Shown one piece after another: positions 9,131-18,632 of a DNA stretch of 64,000 nt. The translations under genes were made by a program, and so were the position numbers. Source of the DNA: Roseiarcus sp963783175 (GTDB lineage: Bacteria > Pseudomonadota > Alphaproteobacteria > Rhizobiales > Beijerinckiaceae). Below the pieces are notes generated by a model. The model had not been told where the DNA came from and made no database searches. It saw only the letters and a list, made by a program, of their open reading frames with translations. The DNA lies in assembly GCA_963783175.1 (NCBI GenBank), contig CAWANG010000037.1, forward strand, positions 372,001 through 436,000, written 5' to 3'. The first letter of the stretch is position 1. Each line of letters opens with the position of its first letter.

Positions 9131-10591
9131 ATGAATGCAACAGCGGGCAGACCAAGCGCGACCTTGCCGCACGACGCGGGGGGAAGGATTTTCGGCTTCG
9201 CCGTCGCCGCCGCGACGCTTGTTGTCGCAGCCTTCACGTTTATCGCCGCCAGCGTCGGGCCCGCCGAGGCGCTGCCGAGCTACGCCCGCCAGACCGGACA
9301 GCCTTGCGCAGCGTGCCACACCGCCTTTCCTGAGCTGACCCCATTCGGCCGGCGGTTCAAGATCGGCGGCTATACGCTCGGCGGCGGCGACTGGAAAGGG
9401 CCGCCGGTCGCTATGATGTACATGCCGAGCTTCACCCACACGCAATCGAACCAGGATTCGCCGCCCGCCCCGGGACTGCACACGAACGACAATCTCGTCT
9501 CACAGCAGGTCTCGGGTTTCATCGCCGGCCAGCTTTATGGCAATGTCGGCTCGTTCATTCAGATTACGGGCGACCCGACCGTCGCCAACACGGCGTTCGT
9601 GGACGCCTCGGACGTGCGTTACGCCGATACACTCACGCTGTTCGGCAAGGACACGATCTGGGGCATCGACGCCAACAATACGCCGACCGTCGAGGACCCC
9701 TGGAATACGACGCCTTCGTTTGGCTGGCCGCAAATCTCGTCGACTATCGCGCCCGCGTTCGGGCCCCCATTGACCCATATCGAGAGCGGATACGGCCAGA
9801 TCGTCGGCGGCGCAGGCGCGTACGCGTTCTGGAACGACATGCTCTATGCCGACTTAACGTTCTATAAAGGACTGCCACAGAACGTATTGTACGCGTTCAA
9901 CGAACCGAGTCCGTCAACGACTGACGCGCTGGCAAACGTCGCGCCCTATTGGCGCCTGGCGATCGAGCCCCATTGGGGCGACCTTTATTGGGAAGCCGGC
10001 ACTTTTGGCATGTACGGGCGCGTCACCCCCGGCCGCATATACGGTTACGGGACGGACAATTTTACTGACGTGGGGTTCGATTCGCAAATCCAGTACGCGG
10101 GCGACCAGTACAGCATAACCGTGAAACTGACCGATATCATGGAATGGCAGCGGTTGAACTCGTCCTTCGCACAAGGTGTGTCGTCGAACCTCAACAACAC
10201 CCTTAACAGCTTCAAAGCCAACGCTTCGTTCGTCTGGGATCACACCTACAGCGTCGGCCTGGGCTATTTCAACGTCGCCGGCTCAGGCGACTGCAATCTC
10301 TACGGCTCCGGCAACAACCCCAATTGCACGCCCGCCAGCATCGGCGAGTTCAACAACAGCTACATCAGCAGTCCGAACGGCAGCGGGCTGATCCAGGACC
10401 TCGCCTACATCCCCTTCAGCCACGGCGCGCCATTTCCTTATTCCACCTGGAACGTGCGCATCGGCCTGCAGTTCACGGAGTACCTGCACCTCTACGGCGG
10501 CACGACCAATTTCGACGGCTCGTACATCGGGGGCACTCATAACGCGCAGGGCAACAACTCCGTGTTCGCCTATGCGTGGTTTGCGTTCTGA
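9131..10591 (+). CDS. Cyc2-like outer-membrane porin-cytochrome c
   Basis: A 486-residue precursor with an N-terminal signal segment (about 20-48) and directly after it one heme c site, CAACH at residues 59-63, in the context ARQTGQPCAACH...FGRRFKIGGYTL. The rest (about 90-486) is rich in alternating aromatic and polar strands, with no further CxxCH, and ends in Phe, as outer-membrane beta barrels do. One N-terminal heme fused to a porin is the architecture of Cyc2, the outer-membrane cytochrome of Fe(II) oxidisers. Neighbours are HiPIPs and other cytochromes. Oxidation of extracellular iron or another donor is inference; a different substrate is possible. Confidence 0.8.
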   Translation: MNATAGRPSATLPHDAGGRIFGFAVAAATLVVAAFTFIAASVGPAEALPSYARQTGQPCAACHTAFPELTPFGRRFKIGGYTLGGGDWKGPPVAMMYMPSFTHTQSNQDSPPAPGLHTNDNLVSQQVSGFIAGQLYGNVGSFIQITGDPTVANTAFVDASDVRYADTLTLFGKDTIWGIDANNTPTVEDPWNTTPSFGWPQISSTIAPAFGPPLTHIESGYGQIVGGAGAYAFWNDMLYADLTFYKGLPQNVLYAFNEPSPSTTDALANVAPYWRLAIEPHWGDLYWEAGTFGMYGRVTPGRIYGYGTDNFTDVGFDSQIQYAGDQYSITVKLTDIMEWQRLNSSFAQGVSSNLNNTLNSFKANASFVWDHTYSVGLGYFNVAGSGDCNLYGSGNNPNCTPASIGEFNNSYISSPNGSGLIQDLAYIPFSHGAPFPYSTWNVRIGLQFTEYLHLYGGTTNFDGSYIGGTHNAQGNNSVFAYAWFAF

Positions 10592-10707
10592 GGCGGGGGC
10601 GCCGCAAGCGAAGATAAGAGAAGCGACGTTCGGGGACGCTGAACGGAAGGTGGCGCTTGAACGGCAGCGTCCGGCGCAGGGGCCGGCGCGCGGAAATGGG
10701 AGAGAAC

Positions 10708-11204
10708 ATGTCAGCGAGCGCCGATTTCAAAAGCGCTTACCCCAAGGCGCGCATCACGACGGGAGGGCGGGCAAGCGTCGTCGCTCTCGCCGTCGTGGCG
10801 CTAATGGCTTCATGCCCGCAAGCCTTCGCGCTCAAAATTCCGATAGCGGCCTTTCTGAGCGGCGGCGGCGAGGTGCCTGCCAACGACAGTCACGGAAAAG
10901 GGGTCATGGAGGGAACGTTCGATACCGACACCAACACGCTGAATGGACGGTGACCTATTCGGGCCTCTCCGGCCCCGCGATCGCCGCGCATTTCCACGGT
11001 CCCGTCTCCTATCTTGGGCTGACGCCGGAGGAAAACGCTCCGATTCAGGTCGGAACTCCCGGCGATCTCGCGAGCCCGTTCCAAGGCATCGCCCAGATCA
11101 GCGCCGACCAGGCCAAGGACCTAAAAGATGGTCGATGGTATTTCAACGTACATACGAAAAAGTTCCCTGCGGGCGAAATTCGCGGACCCGTCGTGCGCAG
11201 ATGA
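10708..11204 (+). CDS. CHRD-domain exported protein, frameshifted
   Basis: Starts at ATG 10708 after GGGAGAGAA. A signal peptide runs to about residue 44, then the CHRD fold begins (FLSGGGEVPANDSHGKG...GTFDTDTNTL). The frame ends at a TGA near 10954, but the expected continuation (WTVTYSGLSGPAIAAHFHGP ... GRWYFNVHT ... GEIRG) runs in another frame to 11204. One indel near 10943 explains this. CHRD domains occur in secreted proteins across bacteria; the biochemical role is not established. It sits between the porin-cytochrome and the tetraheme cytochrome. Confidence 0.75.
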
Positions 11205-11278
11205 GGCTCGCATTGCATCGTAACCGGATAAAGCGCTGAGCGCTGTTGCTGACGTGATTTTTGCGTGAACGGCCAACC

Positions 11279-11315
11279 GGGCGTCAGTCTTGGCGACGGG
11301 CGTCAGTTTTGGCGA
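11279..11315 (+). promoter_or_regulatory. Tandem 18-bp direct repeat upstream of the tetraheme cytochrome
   Basis: GGGCGTCAGT(C/T)TTGGCGA occurs twice, at 11279-11296 and 11298-11315, differing in one base and spaced 19 bp start to start. It lies 71 bp before the ATG of the tetraheme cytochrome gene in a non-coding gap. Side-by-side direct repeats of this size are typical of response-regulator operators; the cognate regulator is unknown. Confidence 0.45.
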
Positions 11316-11385
11316 ATTGTCACGCCCAAAACAAGAGTGGGATTGCCTATTCTCGACAGACCCCAGACAGGCGCGGATCTAGCGA

Positions 11386-12615
11386 ATGGCAATCGACCAC
11401 CGAGCCCGACGCCTGCTTGCGGTTATGAGCGCAAGCGCCGCGGGCGCTTTGTGGCAAGCAGACGCCATGGCGCAATCAGCAATCGTCGGCGAACTTCGTC
11501 CATTGTACGCCAATAGCGAGGACATTCGGGACGGCAAGCAGCTCGCGGATTCGACCTGCGCGAAATGCCACGGCGCCGACGGCGTCAGCACGAACGATGG
11601 CGTCCCGAATCTGGCGGCCCAGCGGCCCTCCTATGTTTACCGCGAGTTGAAGGCCTATCAGCGCGGCGATCGCGCGGGCGGCGGCGAAGCTCACATGAAA
11701 CTGATGAAGTTCCTTAGCGACGAGGCGCTCGCCAATTTGGCGGCTTACTACGCGAGCCTCGATCCCGCCCCGCCATCCGACGAGCCCGCGCCGAAATATC
11801 TCGACCCGGTCGCGGCCGGCAAGGCCGCGGCCGAGCCTTGCGTGAAGTGCCACGGCGGGGACGGCGTCAGTCCCAAGGTGGGCGTGCCAAGCCTGATCGG
11901 ACTTCAGCCAAAATATCTCGTCGAGACGATGCAGTCCTTTAAGAGCGGCGACCGCCCGATTGACGAGAAGAACCAAGACATGAAGAAGGCGCTCGACGCC
12001 CTTTCCGACCAGGATTTGGGACGCATCGCTCTCTATTACGCGCTTCAGAACGAGAATCCGACGCAAGCACGGACCCCGAACGGAGGCGGCGCGCCGATCG
12101 CCAAGGAAACCCTCGCGCCCTGCATCAAATGCCATGGGGAGGATGGAATCGGTGACAGCCCGATAACGCCGAGTCTCGCCGGCCAGGACCAAGCGTACAT
12201 GGTCAATGCGCTTCGCGCCTATAAGGATGGAAGCCGCGATGATGACACCATGAGCCCCCGAGCCAAGAAGCTCGACGATGTCGCGATGAACGCCTTGTCG
12301 GCCTACTACGCGGGACTGGATCCCAAGCCCGCCAATATCCCGAGGCCGTTGAGTCCAGACGAGTGGGGCGAGAAATGCGATCGCTGTCATGGGCTGAACG
12401 GCAACAGCACGCGCCCAGACGCGCCGGCCCTGGCGGCCCAACGCCTGGACTATCTCGAAGCCGCCTTGAGCGCCTATCGGTCCGGCGCCCGGAAGAGTCC
12501 GGAAATGACGGCGATGTCGAGCATCCTGACCCCGGACGACATCAAGGGTCTCGCTGCGCACTACGCCCACCAGAAAGGCCGCCCCGTGGTCTTCATCATG
12601 GTCCCGAGCAAGTGA
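11386..12615 (+). CDS. Periplasmic tetraheme c-type cytochrome (four c4/c553-like domains)
   Basis: A 409-residue exported protein with a signal peptide (cleavage near AMAQ, residue 30). Four successive class I cytochrome domains each begin with CxxCH: CAKCH (58-62), CVKCH (152-156), CIKCH (246-250) and CDRCH (331-335). Each is followed by GxxG, a conserved PxL(A/I)xQ block and a candidate Met axial ligand. The near-regular 80-95 residue period points to duplication of a cytochrome c4-like unit. It is likely a periplasmic wire between the outer-membrane porin-cytochrome and membrane acceptors. The membrane monoheme gene follows after 73 bp. Confidence 0.9.
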   Translation: MAIDHRARRLLAVMSASAAGALWQADAMAQSAIVGELRPLYANSEDIRDGKQLADSTCAKCHGADGVSTNDGVPNLAAQRPSYVYRELKAYQRGDRAGGGEAHMKLMKFLSDEALANLAAYYASLDPAPPSDEPAPKYLDPVAAGKAAAEPCVKCHGGDGVSPKVGVPSLIGLQPKYLVETMQSFKSGDRPIDEKNQDMKKALDALSDQDLGRIALYYALQNENPTQARTPNGGGAPIAKETLAPCIKCHGEDGIGDSPITPSLAGQDQAYMVNALRAYKDGSRDDDTMSPRAKKLDDVAMNALSAYYAGLDPKPANIPRPLSPDEWGEKCDRCHGLNGNSTRPDAPALAAQRLDYLEAALSAYRSGARKSPEMTAMSSILTPDDIKGLAAHYAHQKGRPVVFIMVPSK

Positions 12616-12688
12616 AAGAGCTTCGGACCGGCACTGAACGCGCAAGCCTTGCCTCCCGATCGCGATATGCAATCGACGGATCGGATCC

Positions 12689-13479
12689 ATGAGAGACGAA
12701 CGCCCTCCCCATAGACTCTATCGCCACTATTCCGAGCTTCCATACAGCGTCCGCGTTCTGTTCACCTGCGTGCTCTTGATACTCGGGTTGGGGTACCTGT
12801 TCGCCTTGCTGAACATTTATTTCACTTACGCCGGAAGGGCTGGAGGCAATCCGGTCATGCTTTCGTACGACGACATCGTGGTCGCGTATTCCGGCAACGG
12901 AAAAGGGTCGATTCTGGAAAGCGCTTTGAACGGGCCCATGTCGACCATGTTGTCGCCGGACGAACGAGCGACTCTGCTGTCTTGGGTGCGCGAGGGCGCG
13001 GCGCAAATAGCCTATGACGTGACGATCAAACCCATCGTCGACAAACGATGCCTGACCTGTCACGACGGTCGCAACCCGCATCTCGCCAATCTGTCGAATA
13101 TCGATGGTCTCAAACAGGTGACCGCGCTCGACACCGGCGCATCCATCGCGACCCTGGTGCGGGTCTCCCACATCCACTTGTTCGGGGTCACGTTCATCTT
13201 CTTCATCGTCGGGCTCGCGTTCACCCACGCTTATGTCCGCCCGCTCTGGTTCAAGTGCGCGGTCATCGCGGCCCCATTTGCGGCAATCGTGATCGACGTC
13301 AGTTCCTGGTACCTGATCAAGCTTTTCCACCCTTCGCGTGGGTCGAGATCGGTGCTGGAATGCTGATGGCTGCATGCTTTGCCGTTATGTGGCTGACCAC
13401 TATCTATCAGATGTGGTTCTCGAAGCCGCCGGAGGCTATTCTTCGTCGGATGGGCGGCGACATTCCGCTTGTGGAATAG
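12689..13479 (+). CDS. Membrane-anchored monoheme protein, frameshifted near 13330
   Basis: An N-terminal membrane helix (residues ~22-48) is followed by a periplasmic loop with one heme site, CLTCH (121-125), then hydrophobic helices at ~160-185 and ~190-212. The frame breaks after KLFHP. Adding one C to the CCC run near 13330 continues it as FAWVEIGAGMLMAACF with a fourth helix and a stop at 13479. The repaired protein is about 263 residues. It probably links the soluble cytochromes to the inner membrane. I do not recognise a named family. Confidence 0.65.
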
Positions 13480-13498
13480 CGGGAAGGAGAATTTGGAA

Positions 13499-13774
13499 AT
13501 GGCGAGAGTCCGCGGCTATTCTGCGGAGACGTCGCGGCGCAATCTGCTTCAGGATTTCGCGCGCGCCGCTGTCGGCGTCGCCGTGGCGTCCGCAGCCGAC
13601 AGAGCCTTCGCCGCCAAACCCAAGAAATCGCAGGCCGACGTCGCCTATCAGAATTTCCCGAATGGCGTGGAGCGGTGCGAAATTTGTGCGCCGTTCCTCC
13701 CGCCTGACCAGTGCAGGACCGTCGTGGGCCCGGTCAGCAGGCAGGGTTGGTGCAAGATCTATACGGGGGCGTAA
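13499..13774 (+). CDS. HiPIP, second and more divergent copy
   Basis: A 91-residue precursor starting at ATG 13499 behind GGAAGGAGA. A twin-arginine-like SRRNLL motif precedes an Ala-rich export segment (to about residue 39). The mature part has the four-cysteine HiPIP pattern C60, C63, C72 and C85 with a GWC ending. It differs clearly from the other two copies in the loop after the second cysteine (APFLPPDQ) and in its C-terminus, so its redox potential or partner may differ. It follows the membrane monoheme gene by 19 bp and is probably co-transcribed with it. Confidence 0.85.
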   Translation: MARVRGYSAETSRRNLLQDFARAAVGVAVASAADRAFAAKPKKSQADVAYQNFPNGVERCEICAPFLPPDQCRTVVGPVSRQGWCKIYTGA

Positions 13775-13939
13775 TGAGCGGTCCACAAGAAGAGCGGGAA
13801 GGCGAATGGAGCCCCGTGGGCGTCTGTCCATGAGCCGTAGACGCCAAGAGATCGCCGACGAATGACGAATAAAGGGGAGACCTGAAGTATTAACTCGGAA
13901 CCTTCGCCCGACCTATGGGGTGGTCAATGACGCGGGCGC

Positions 13940-15391
13940 GTGGATTTGAAACCGATGCGAGGCAACAGCGAACCCAGCGGCGCAATTTCGCCCGTGCGGC
14001 CTCTTGTGCGCAGCCGTCAACCGACGAGTACTAGTCTGTTGCTCGCGGCGCTGGCCGCGCTTTGCTCAATTGGCCCCGCCGCCGCGGAGGATGTCGCGCC
14101 CCTCGTTTCGCCGGATCGCGTCGAGGACGTTCCGTCGACCAAGGCCGACCCATTTCCCGACTTTGACAACTTCGCCTGGCGCGCCTTCGTGGCGCTCAAT
14201 TGGCCTTCGCTGACCGACCCGGCACATCGTGGCGTCGCCGACCGGACTAAGGCGCTTGGCGATCCCGGCCCGCGCGTGTGGGAGACCTTCAAAGCCCGTT
14301 ATGAACTCTTCCAGGTCGGGCCGGACGGCCGCCCCGTCGCGCCTCAGCCCTGGGCGGCTTACGAAGCGCAGAACCCCTGCGGAGCGGACGTCGGCAACCG
14401 CGGGAAGACGCTCGCGTCTTTCGAGCCATTCCTGGATTTCAATCAATCTGCCTTTCTTCCCGGCGTCGCCGCCAATCCGCTCGTGGCCCAGAATCGCACC
14501 TACGCCCGCTACGAGGTGCGGATCAATGAGCCGGAATATTCGGCGCTCGCGTCGAGCGGCTGGAGCGCGGGCGAGAATCTCCCTGACGAGACTCACCCCG
14601 CGCATCTTCCCGCCGGTTCGATCGCCGTCAAGGCGGCGTGGCGCCTTCTCACCTCGGCGGACACGCCGGCGATCCGAGCGCGCTATTACGTGGTCGAGAA
14701 CGCCGAGGTCGTCGACATCGCGAAGACTCTCGCCGCGGGGCGTACCGTCTGCTCGAAGAGCGACGTCGCGCTTGTCGGCCTGCACATCGTCATCAAGACG
14801 AAATACCGGCCGCAAGGGTTATGGAGCACTTTCGAGCACGTCGACAACGTGCCGCCGGCCGGCGAGGGCCAGGCGCGCGAGCCGGACGCCAAGGACGCGG
14901 GCGCGCCCTATTCCTTTTTCGACCCGTCGAGGCCGGAACTCGGCCTTTGGCCAACTTTCGGCTCGCCCGCCACGCTCCCCGTCAGCCGGCAAAATCCGCC
15001 AAAGATCGACCCTGAGCCGATGCAAGTGGTGCGCCGACATCCGATCCATCCCTCGACCATGGCGCTGAACCGGGCCTACTGGGCGCTGCCCGGAATCAAG
15101 GGAACCGTCTGGGAGTATTACATGCTGGTCGCCAGCCAATGGCCGACCGTGACCCATCCGGCCGACCCGCAAAATGACGGCTCCTATTTTCCCGGACTGA
15201 CGCTCCCGCCGGACGCGGCGCGAGAGAATTACCAGTCTTCGGACGCCGACGGCGCGCCCAAGGAAAATCTGGTCAACACGACAATAGAGACTTACCTGCA
15301 AGATCCGCCGTCGAGCTGCATGTCCTGCCACCAGGCCGTGTCAAACGCGCTCGGGCGCGACTTCGTCGGCATCCTCGCCAGTTTTCGTTAG
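13940..15391 (+). CDS. Exported protein with a single C-terminal CxxCH heme site
   Basis: A 483-residue protein with an N-terminal hydrophobic export segment (about residues 32-50, AAALAALCS...AAAE). The large middle domain has motifs such as NFAWRAFVALNWP, WETFK and GTVWEYYMLVASQWP. Only at the end (about residue 464) is there a heme motif, CMSCH, in LQDPPSSCMSCHQAV. Proteins of this shape exist in other bacteria but I know no experimentally assigned function. Its place among HiPIPs and cytochromes suggests a redox enzyme or electron-accepting subunit. It converges with the CusF-like gene, one base apart. Confidence 0.75.
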   Translation: MDLKPMRGNSEPSGAISPVRPLVRSRQPTSTSLLLAALAALCSIGPAAAEDVAPLVSPDRVEDVPSTKADPFPDFDNFAWRAFVALNWPSLTDPAHRGVADRTKALGDPGPRVWETFKARYELFQVGPDGRPVAPQPWAAYEAQNPCGADVGNRGKTLASFEPFLDFNQSAFLPGVAANPLVAQNRTYARYEVRINEPEYSALASSGWSAGENLPDETHPAHLPAGSIAVKAAWRLLTSADTPAIRARYYVVENAEVVDIAKTLAAGRTVCSKSDVALVGLHIVIKTKYRPQGLWSTFEHVDNVPPAGEGQAREPDAKDAGAPYSFFDPSRPELGLWPTFGSPATLPVSRQNPPKIDPEPMQVVRRHPIHPSTMALNRAYWALPGIKGTVWEYYMLVASQWPTVTHPADPQNDGSYFPGLTLPPDAARENYQSSDADGAPKENLVNTTIETYLQDPPSSCMSCHQAVSNALGRDFVGILASFR

Positions 15392-15392
15392 T

Positions 15393-15716
15393 TCACGGCG
15401 CGCCGTGCGAGATGAGCTTCGCGTCGAGGATGACATATTTGCCGCCGTCGAGCGTAAAGTCGATCGTGTCGCCGGGTTTGAGGTCACGGCTCACTTCGGG
15501 CGCGCGAACGCGGAACATCATCTCCATCGCGGGCATGCAGCCCATGATGTCGTTATGCGCGAGCGTCAGCCAGCCCGTTTCGGGCTCGACCGCCTTGACG
15601 AGTCCGCGGCCGTAGAAAATACCTTCGGCTCCAGTCTCTTGAACCTCGGCGGCGTCGCTCGACGCCAGCGCGCAAGCAATCAGGGGGAGGGCCAGCCGCA
15701 GCTTGGCGAATTGCAT
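15393..15716 (-). CDS. CusF-like periplasmic copper-binding protein
   Basis: About 107 residues from ATG 15716, which follows a strong GAGGGAGG ribosome site; an in-frame ATG at 15776 lacks one. A signal peptide (to about residue 23) precedes a CusF/CopK-type small beta barrel with GRGLVKAVEPETGWLTLAH and the metal-site region HNDIMGCMPAMEMMF. His and Met in this block match the Cu(I)/Ag(I) ligands of CusF. It may buffer copper for the redox cluster or protect the periplasm. No Cus efflux pump genes lie in the window. Confidence 0.8.
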   Translation of the reverse strand: MQFAKLRLALPLIACALASSDAAEVQETGAEGIFYGRGLVKAVEPETGWLTLAHNDIMGCMPAMEMMFRVRAPEVSRDLKPGDTIDFTLDGGKYVILDAKLISHGAP

Positions 15717-15923
15717 TTCGCCTCCCTCTCCGTGTTTCAACGAGCTAAATATGGCCCGGCGATGCCCACGGGACAAGCGGCAAGGTGAGCTCTAGGCGCC
15801 GATTGGTCTCGGGCACAGCGATTGACTGCGCGCCAATTTAAAATCATTCTAAATTTCGTGGAGCGCCGTTCCCCGCGAGGCTCGCCGCTCCCCATGGCAT
15901 TCCAATCGTTCAACGAGGCGCCC

Positions 15924-16190
15924 ATGCGTGAGAGCTGCAACAATTCCGGCGTCAGCCGCCGCTCTGTCCTTCTTGCCGCCGCGGGCGCCGCGCCTCTCCT
16001 CGCGCTGACCGGCGGCGAAGCGCAAGCGAAGCTGGCGCAGACTGCCGTCAAGTATCAGCCGGATCCGGGGAAGGACGGCCACCAGTGCGACGGCTGCAAT
16101 TTTTTCGTCGCCCCCAATTCGTGCAAGATGGTCGACGGCGACATCGCCCCGACCGGCTGGTGCTCGCTCTGGGTCAAGAAGCCGGGGTGA
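15924..16190 (+). CDS. HiPIP, third copy
   Basis: An 88-residue precursor from ATG 15924; in-frame upstream ATGs at 15894 and 15822 are possible. It has the SRRSVL twin-arginine motif, an Ala-rich export segment and the cluster ligands C55, C58, C67 and C80. It is nearly a duplicate of the first HiPIP (shared QCDGCN, VAPN and GWCSLWVKK), which points to a recent duplication across the 7-kb redox cluster. The next gene downstream is convergent, separated by a terminator that reads the other way. Confidence 0.9.
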   Translation: MRESCNNSGVSRRSVLLAAAGAAPLLALTGGEAQAKLAQTAVKYQPDPGKDGHQCDGCNFFVAPNSCKMVDGDIAPTGWCSLWVKKPG

Positions 16191-16220
16191 AAAAGCTGGC
16201 CGCCGGGGCGGGCGGCCAGC
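16190..16220 (-). terminator. Rho-independent terminator of the pccA-RidA transcript
   Basis: A 10-bp GC stem (GCTGGCCGCC paired with GGCGGCCAGC, 16195-16220) encloses a 6-nt loop. On the minus strand it is followed directly by a run of five T. It lies just past the RidA stop at 16227. Confidence 0.75.
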
Positions 16221-16226
16221 GCGCAC

Positions 16227-16631
16227 TCAACCGCGCCGCGTGAGCCGCGCGTCGGCTTCGATTTCGACTTTCATTTCCGGCTTCAACAGCGCTGAGACGA
16301 CGAGTATCGTCGCCGCGGGGCGGATCGCGCCGAAAACTTCGCCCTGCACCCTCAGCACCGGTTCGCAATCGGCGGCGTTGGTGACGAAGGTGCGCAATCG
16401 CACGATGTCGGCGAGCGCGCCGCCTGCTTCCTTCATCGCCTCGGCGAACGTTGCGTAAATATTGCGGGTCTGCTCGACGACGTCCTCGGGCATCGCCATC
16501 TTCGCATAGTCGTATCCTGTCGTGCCGGCGATGAGGACCTCGTCGCCGCAAACGTAAGCGCGCGAATATCCATAAGCCGCCTCGAAAGGGGAGCCCGACG
16601 AAACGGGATGCCGGTCGGCCTTGAGCGTCAT
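16227..16631 (-). CDS. RidA/YjgF-family protein
   Basis: A 134-residue protein of the RidA superfamily, small trimeric enzymes that hydrolyse reactive enamine/imine intermediates, although many paralogues have other roles. Visible family blocks are VLIAGTTGYD, VEQTRNIYATF and the C-terminal VEIEADARL. Its start codon overlaps the pccA stop (ATGA), so it is translationally coupled to the carboxylase gene. A role in that pathway is likely but unspecified. Confidence 0.85.
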   Translation of the reverse strand: MTLKADRHPVSSGSPFEAAYGYSRAYVCGDEVLIAGTTGYDYAKMAMPEDVVEQTRNIYATFAEAMKEAGGALADIVRLRTFVTNAADCEPVLRVQGEVFGAIRPAATILVVSALLKPEMKVEIEADARLTRRG

Positions 16632-18632
16632 GCGAACTCCATGATCACTGCGTCGACCGCTAGCGAATCGCCTTCCTTACACAGGATCGCCTTGATCGTC
16701 GCGTCACGCTCGGCGTTCAGCACATTTTCCATTTTCATCGCCTCGACGATGCAAAGTTGCTCTCCGGTCTTCACCTCCTGTCCGACCTTGACTGCGATCG
16801 CCTTAACGAGGCCGGGCATCGGGCACAGGAGGAAGCGCGAGCCGTCGACGCCCTTGCGCTCGATCATGAGCGAGGCCAGGGCAGCCTCGCGGCGGGTATA
16901 GACGCGCGCGTCGACCGCGACCCCGGCGTGGGAGAGCGCATAGCCATTTAGGATGGGACGCGCCTGGACGGCGATATCGACGCCGTCGACAGTTCCACGC
17001 CACAGCGGATCGCCCGGCATCCAATCCGAGTGAGCCGCGACCCTGCGGCCGTCCGCGAGCGCAATCTCGACGCCGCCTTTCTTGGGATCGATCTCGAGCT
17101 CGATCTTCCTCTTCCCCATAGCGACGACGCGCTTGAGTTCGAACCGCATCTGCTCAGGGTCTCGCAACTGCCCGGAAATGCGGCGCTTTCGCTCATTCAG
17201 CGTGTGATCGATAAGCGTCGCCGCCACGGCCAGTCTGAGTTCGGTTTCGCCCTTGGCGACCAGCGGATGGAAACCGTCGGGGAATTCTTCGGCGACGAAG
17301 CCGGTCGAAAGCCGCCCTTCGCGCCAGCGCGGATGCTGCATCAGCGCGGACAGAAACGGAATGTTGTGGCGGATGCCGTCGATAACGAAGGCGTCGAGCG
17401 CGGTCGCCTGGGCGTCGATCGCGCCGAGGCGGTCCGGCGCGTGGGTAACGAGCTTGGCGATCATCGGATCGTAATGGATCGAGATTTCCCCGCCCTCATA
17501 AACGCCGGTGTCGTTGCGAACGGCGACGCCGCGCTTTACGCCTTCGGGCGGCGGGCGGTACTTCACCAAGCGCCCGGTCGAAGGCAGGAAGCCTCGTGTC
17601 GGGTCCTCGGCATAGACCCGGCTCTCGACCGCCCAGCCGACAAGTTTGACGTCGGCCTGCTTGAGCCGCAACGTCTCGCCGGCAGCGCTTCGGATCATCT
17701 CCTCGACCAGATCGACGCCGGTGACGAGTTCCGTCACCGGATGCTCGACTTGCAGGCGGGTGTTCATTTCGAGGAAATAAAAGCTTCGGTCCTGGCCTGC
17801 GACGAACTCGACGGTGCCGGCGGAATCGTACTGTACCGCCTGGGCGAGCGCGACCGCCTGCTCCCCCATTCTTCTGCGCGTCTCCGCATCGATGAGCGGC
17901 GAGGGCGCCTCCTCGATCACCTTTTGGTTGCGGCGCTGGATCGAGCATTCGCGCTCGCCGAGATAGATGACGTGTCCATGCTTGTCGCCCAGCACCTGAA
18001 TCTCGACATGGCGCGGATTGACGATGAATTTCTCGACGAACACCCGATCGTCGCCGAACGAGGATTTCGCCTCCGAGCGGGCGCGGGCGAAGCCTTCCGA
18101 CACTTCCTGGCGGGAGTGGGCGATCCGCATGCCCTTGCCGCCGCCGCCGGCCGAAGCCTTGATCATGACCGGATAGCCGATCTCGTCGGCGATCTCGGCC
18201 GCCCGCTCCGGCGATTCGATCACCCCGAGATGGCCAGGCACTGTCGAGACCTTGGCGGCGTTGGCGAATTTCTTCGAATTCAATCTTGTCGCCCATCGCC
18301 TCGATGGCCCTGGGATTGGGACCGATGAAGACGATCTTCGCCTCGGCGAGGGCGTGCGCGAACGCCGCGCGCTCCGAGAGAAACCCATACCCCGGATGGA
18401 CCGCCTCGGCGCCGGTCGCTTGGCACGCGTCAATGATCTTGTCGATGACGAGATAGGACTGAGCCGCGGCCGGGGGGCCGATAGCGACCGCTTCATCCGC
18501 CATTTCGACGTGGAGCGCGTCCTTGTCGGCTTCCGAATAGACGGCGACGGTCTTGATGCCCATACGGCGCGCCGTCTTGATGATGCGGCAGGCGATTTCG
18601 CCTCGGTTGGCGATAAGAATCGTTTTGAACAT
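16628..18632 (-). CDS. pccA: Propionyl-/acetyl-CoA carboxylase biotin subunit, frameshifted
   Basis: Biotin-dependent acyl-CoA carboxylase alpha subunit, about 668 residues. It starts at 18632 with MFKTILIANRGEIACRI. It has the biotin carboxylase domain (ATP-grasp GGGGKGMR, EMNTRLQVEHPVTE), a linker domain and a C-terminal biotinyl domain with the lysine in EAMKMEN. The frame slips near 18283: removing one T changes GDKIEFEEI to GDKIESKKFANAAKV and restores the gene. With pccB 2.2 kb upstream on the same strand it most likely makes propionyl-CoA carboxylase (propionyl-CoA to methylmalonyl-CoA). RidA overlaps its stop. Confidence 0.88.
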
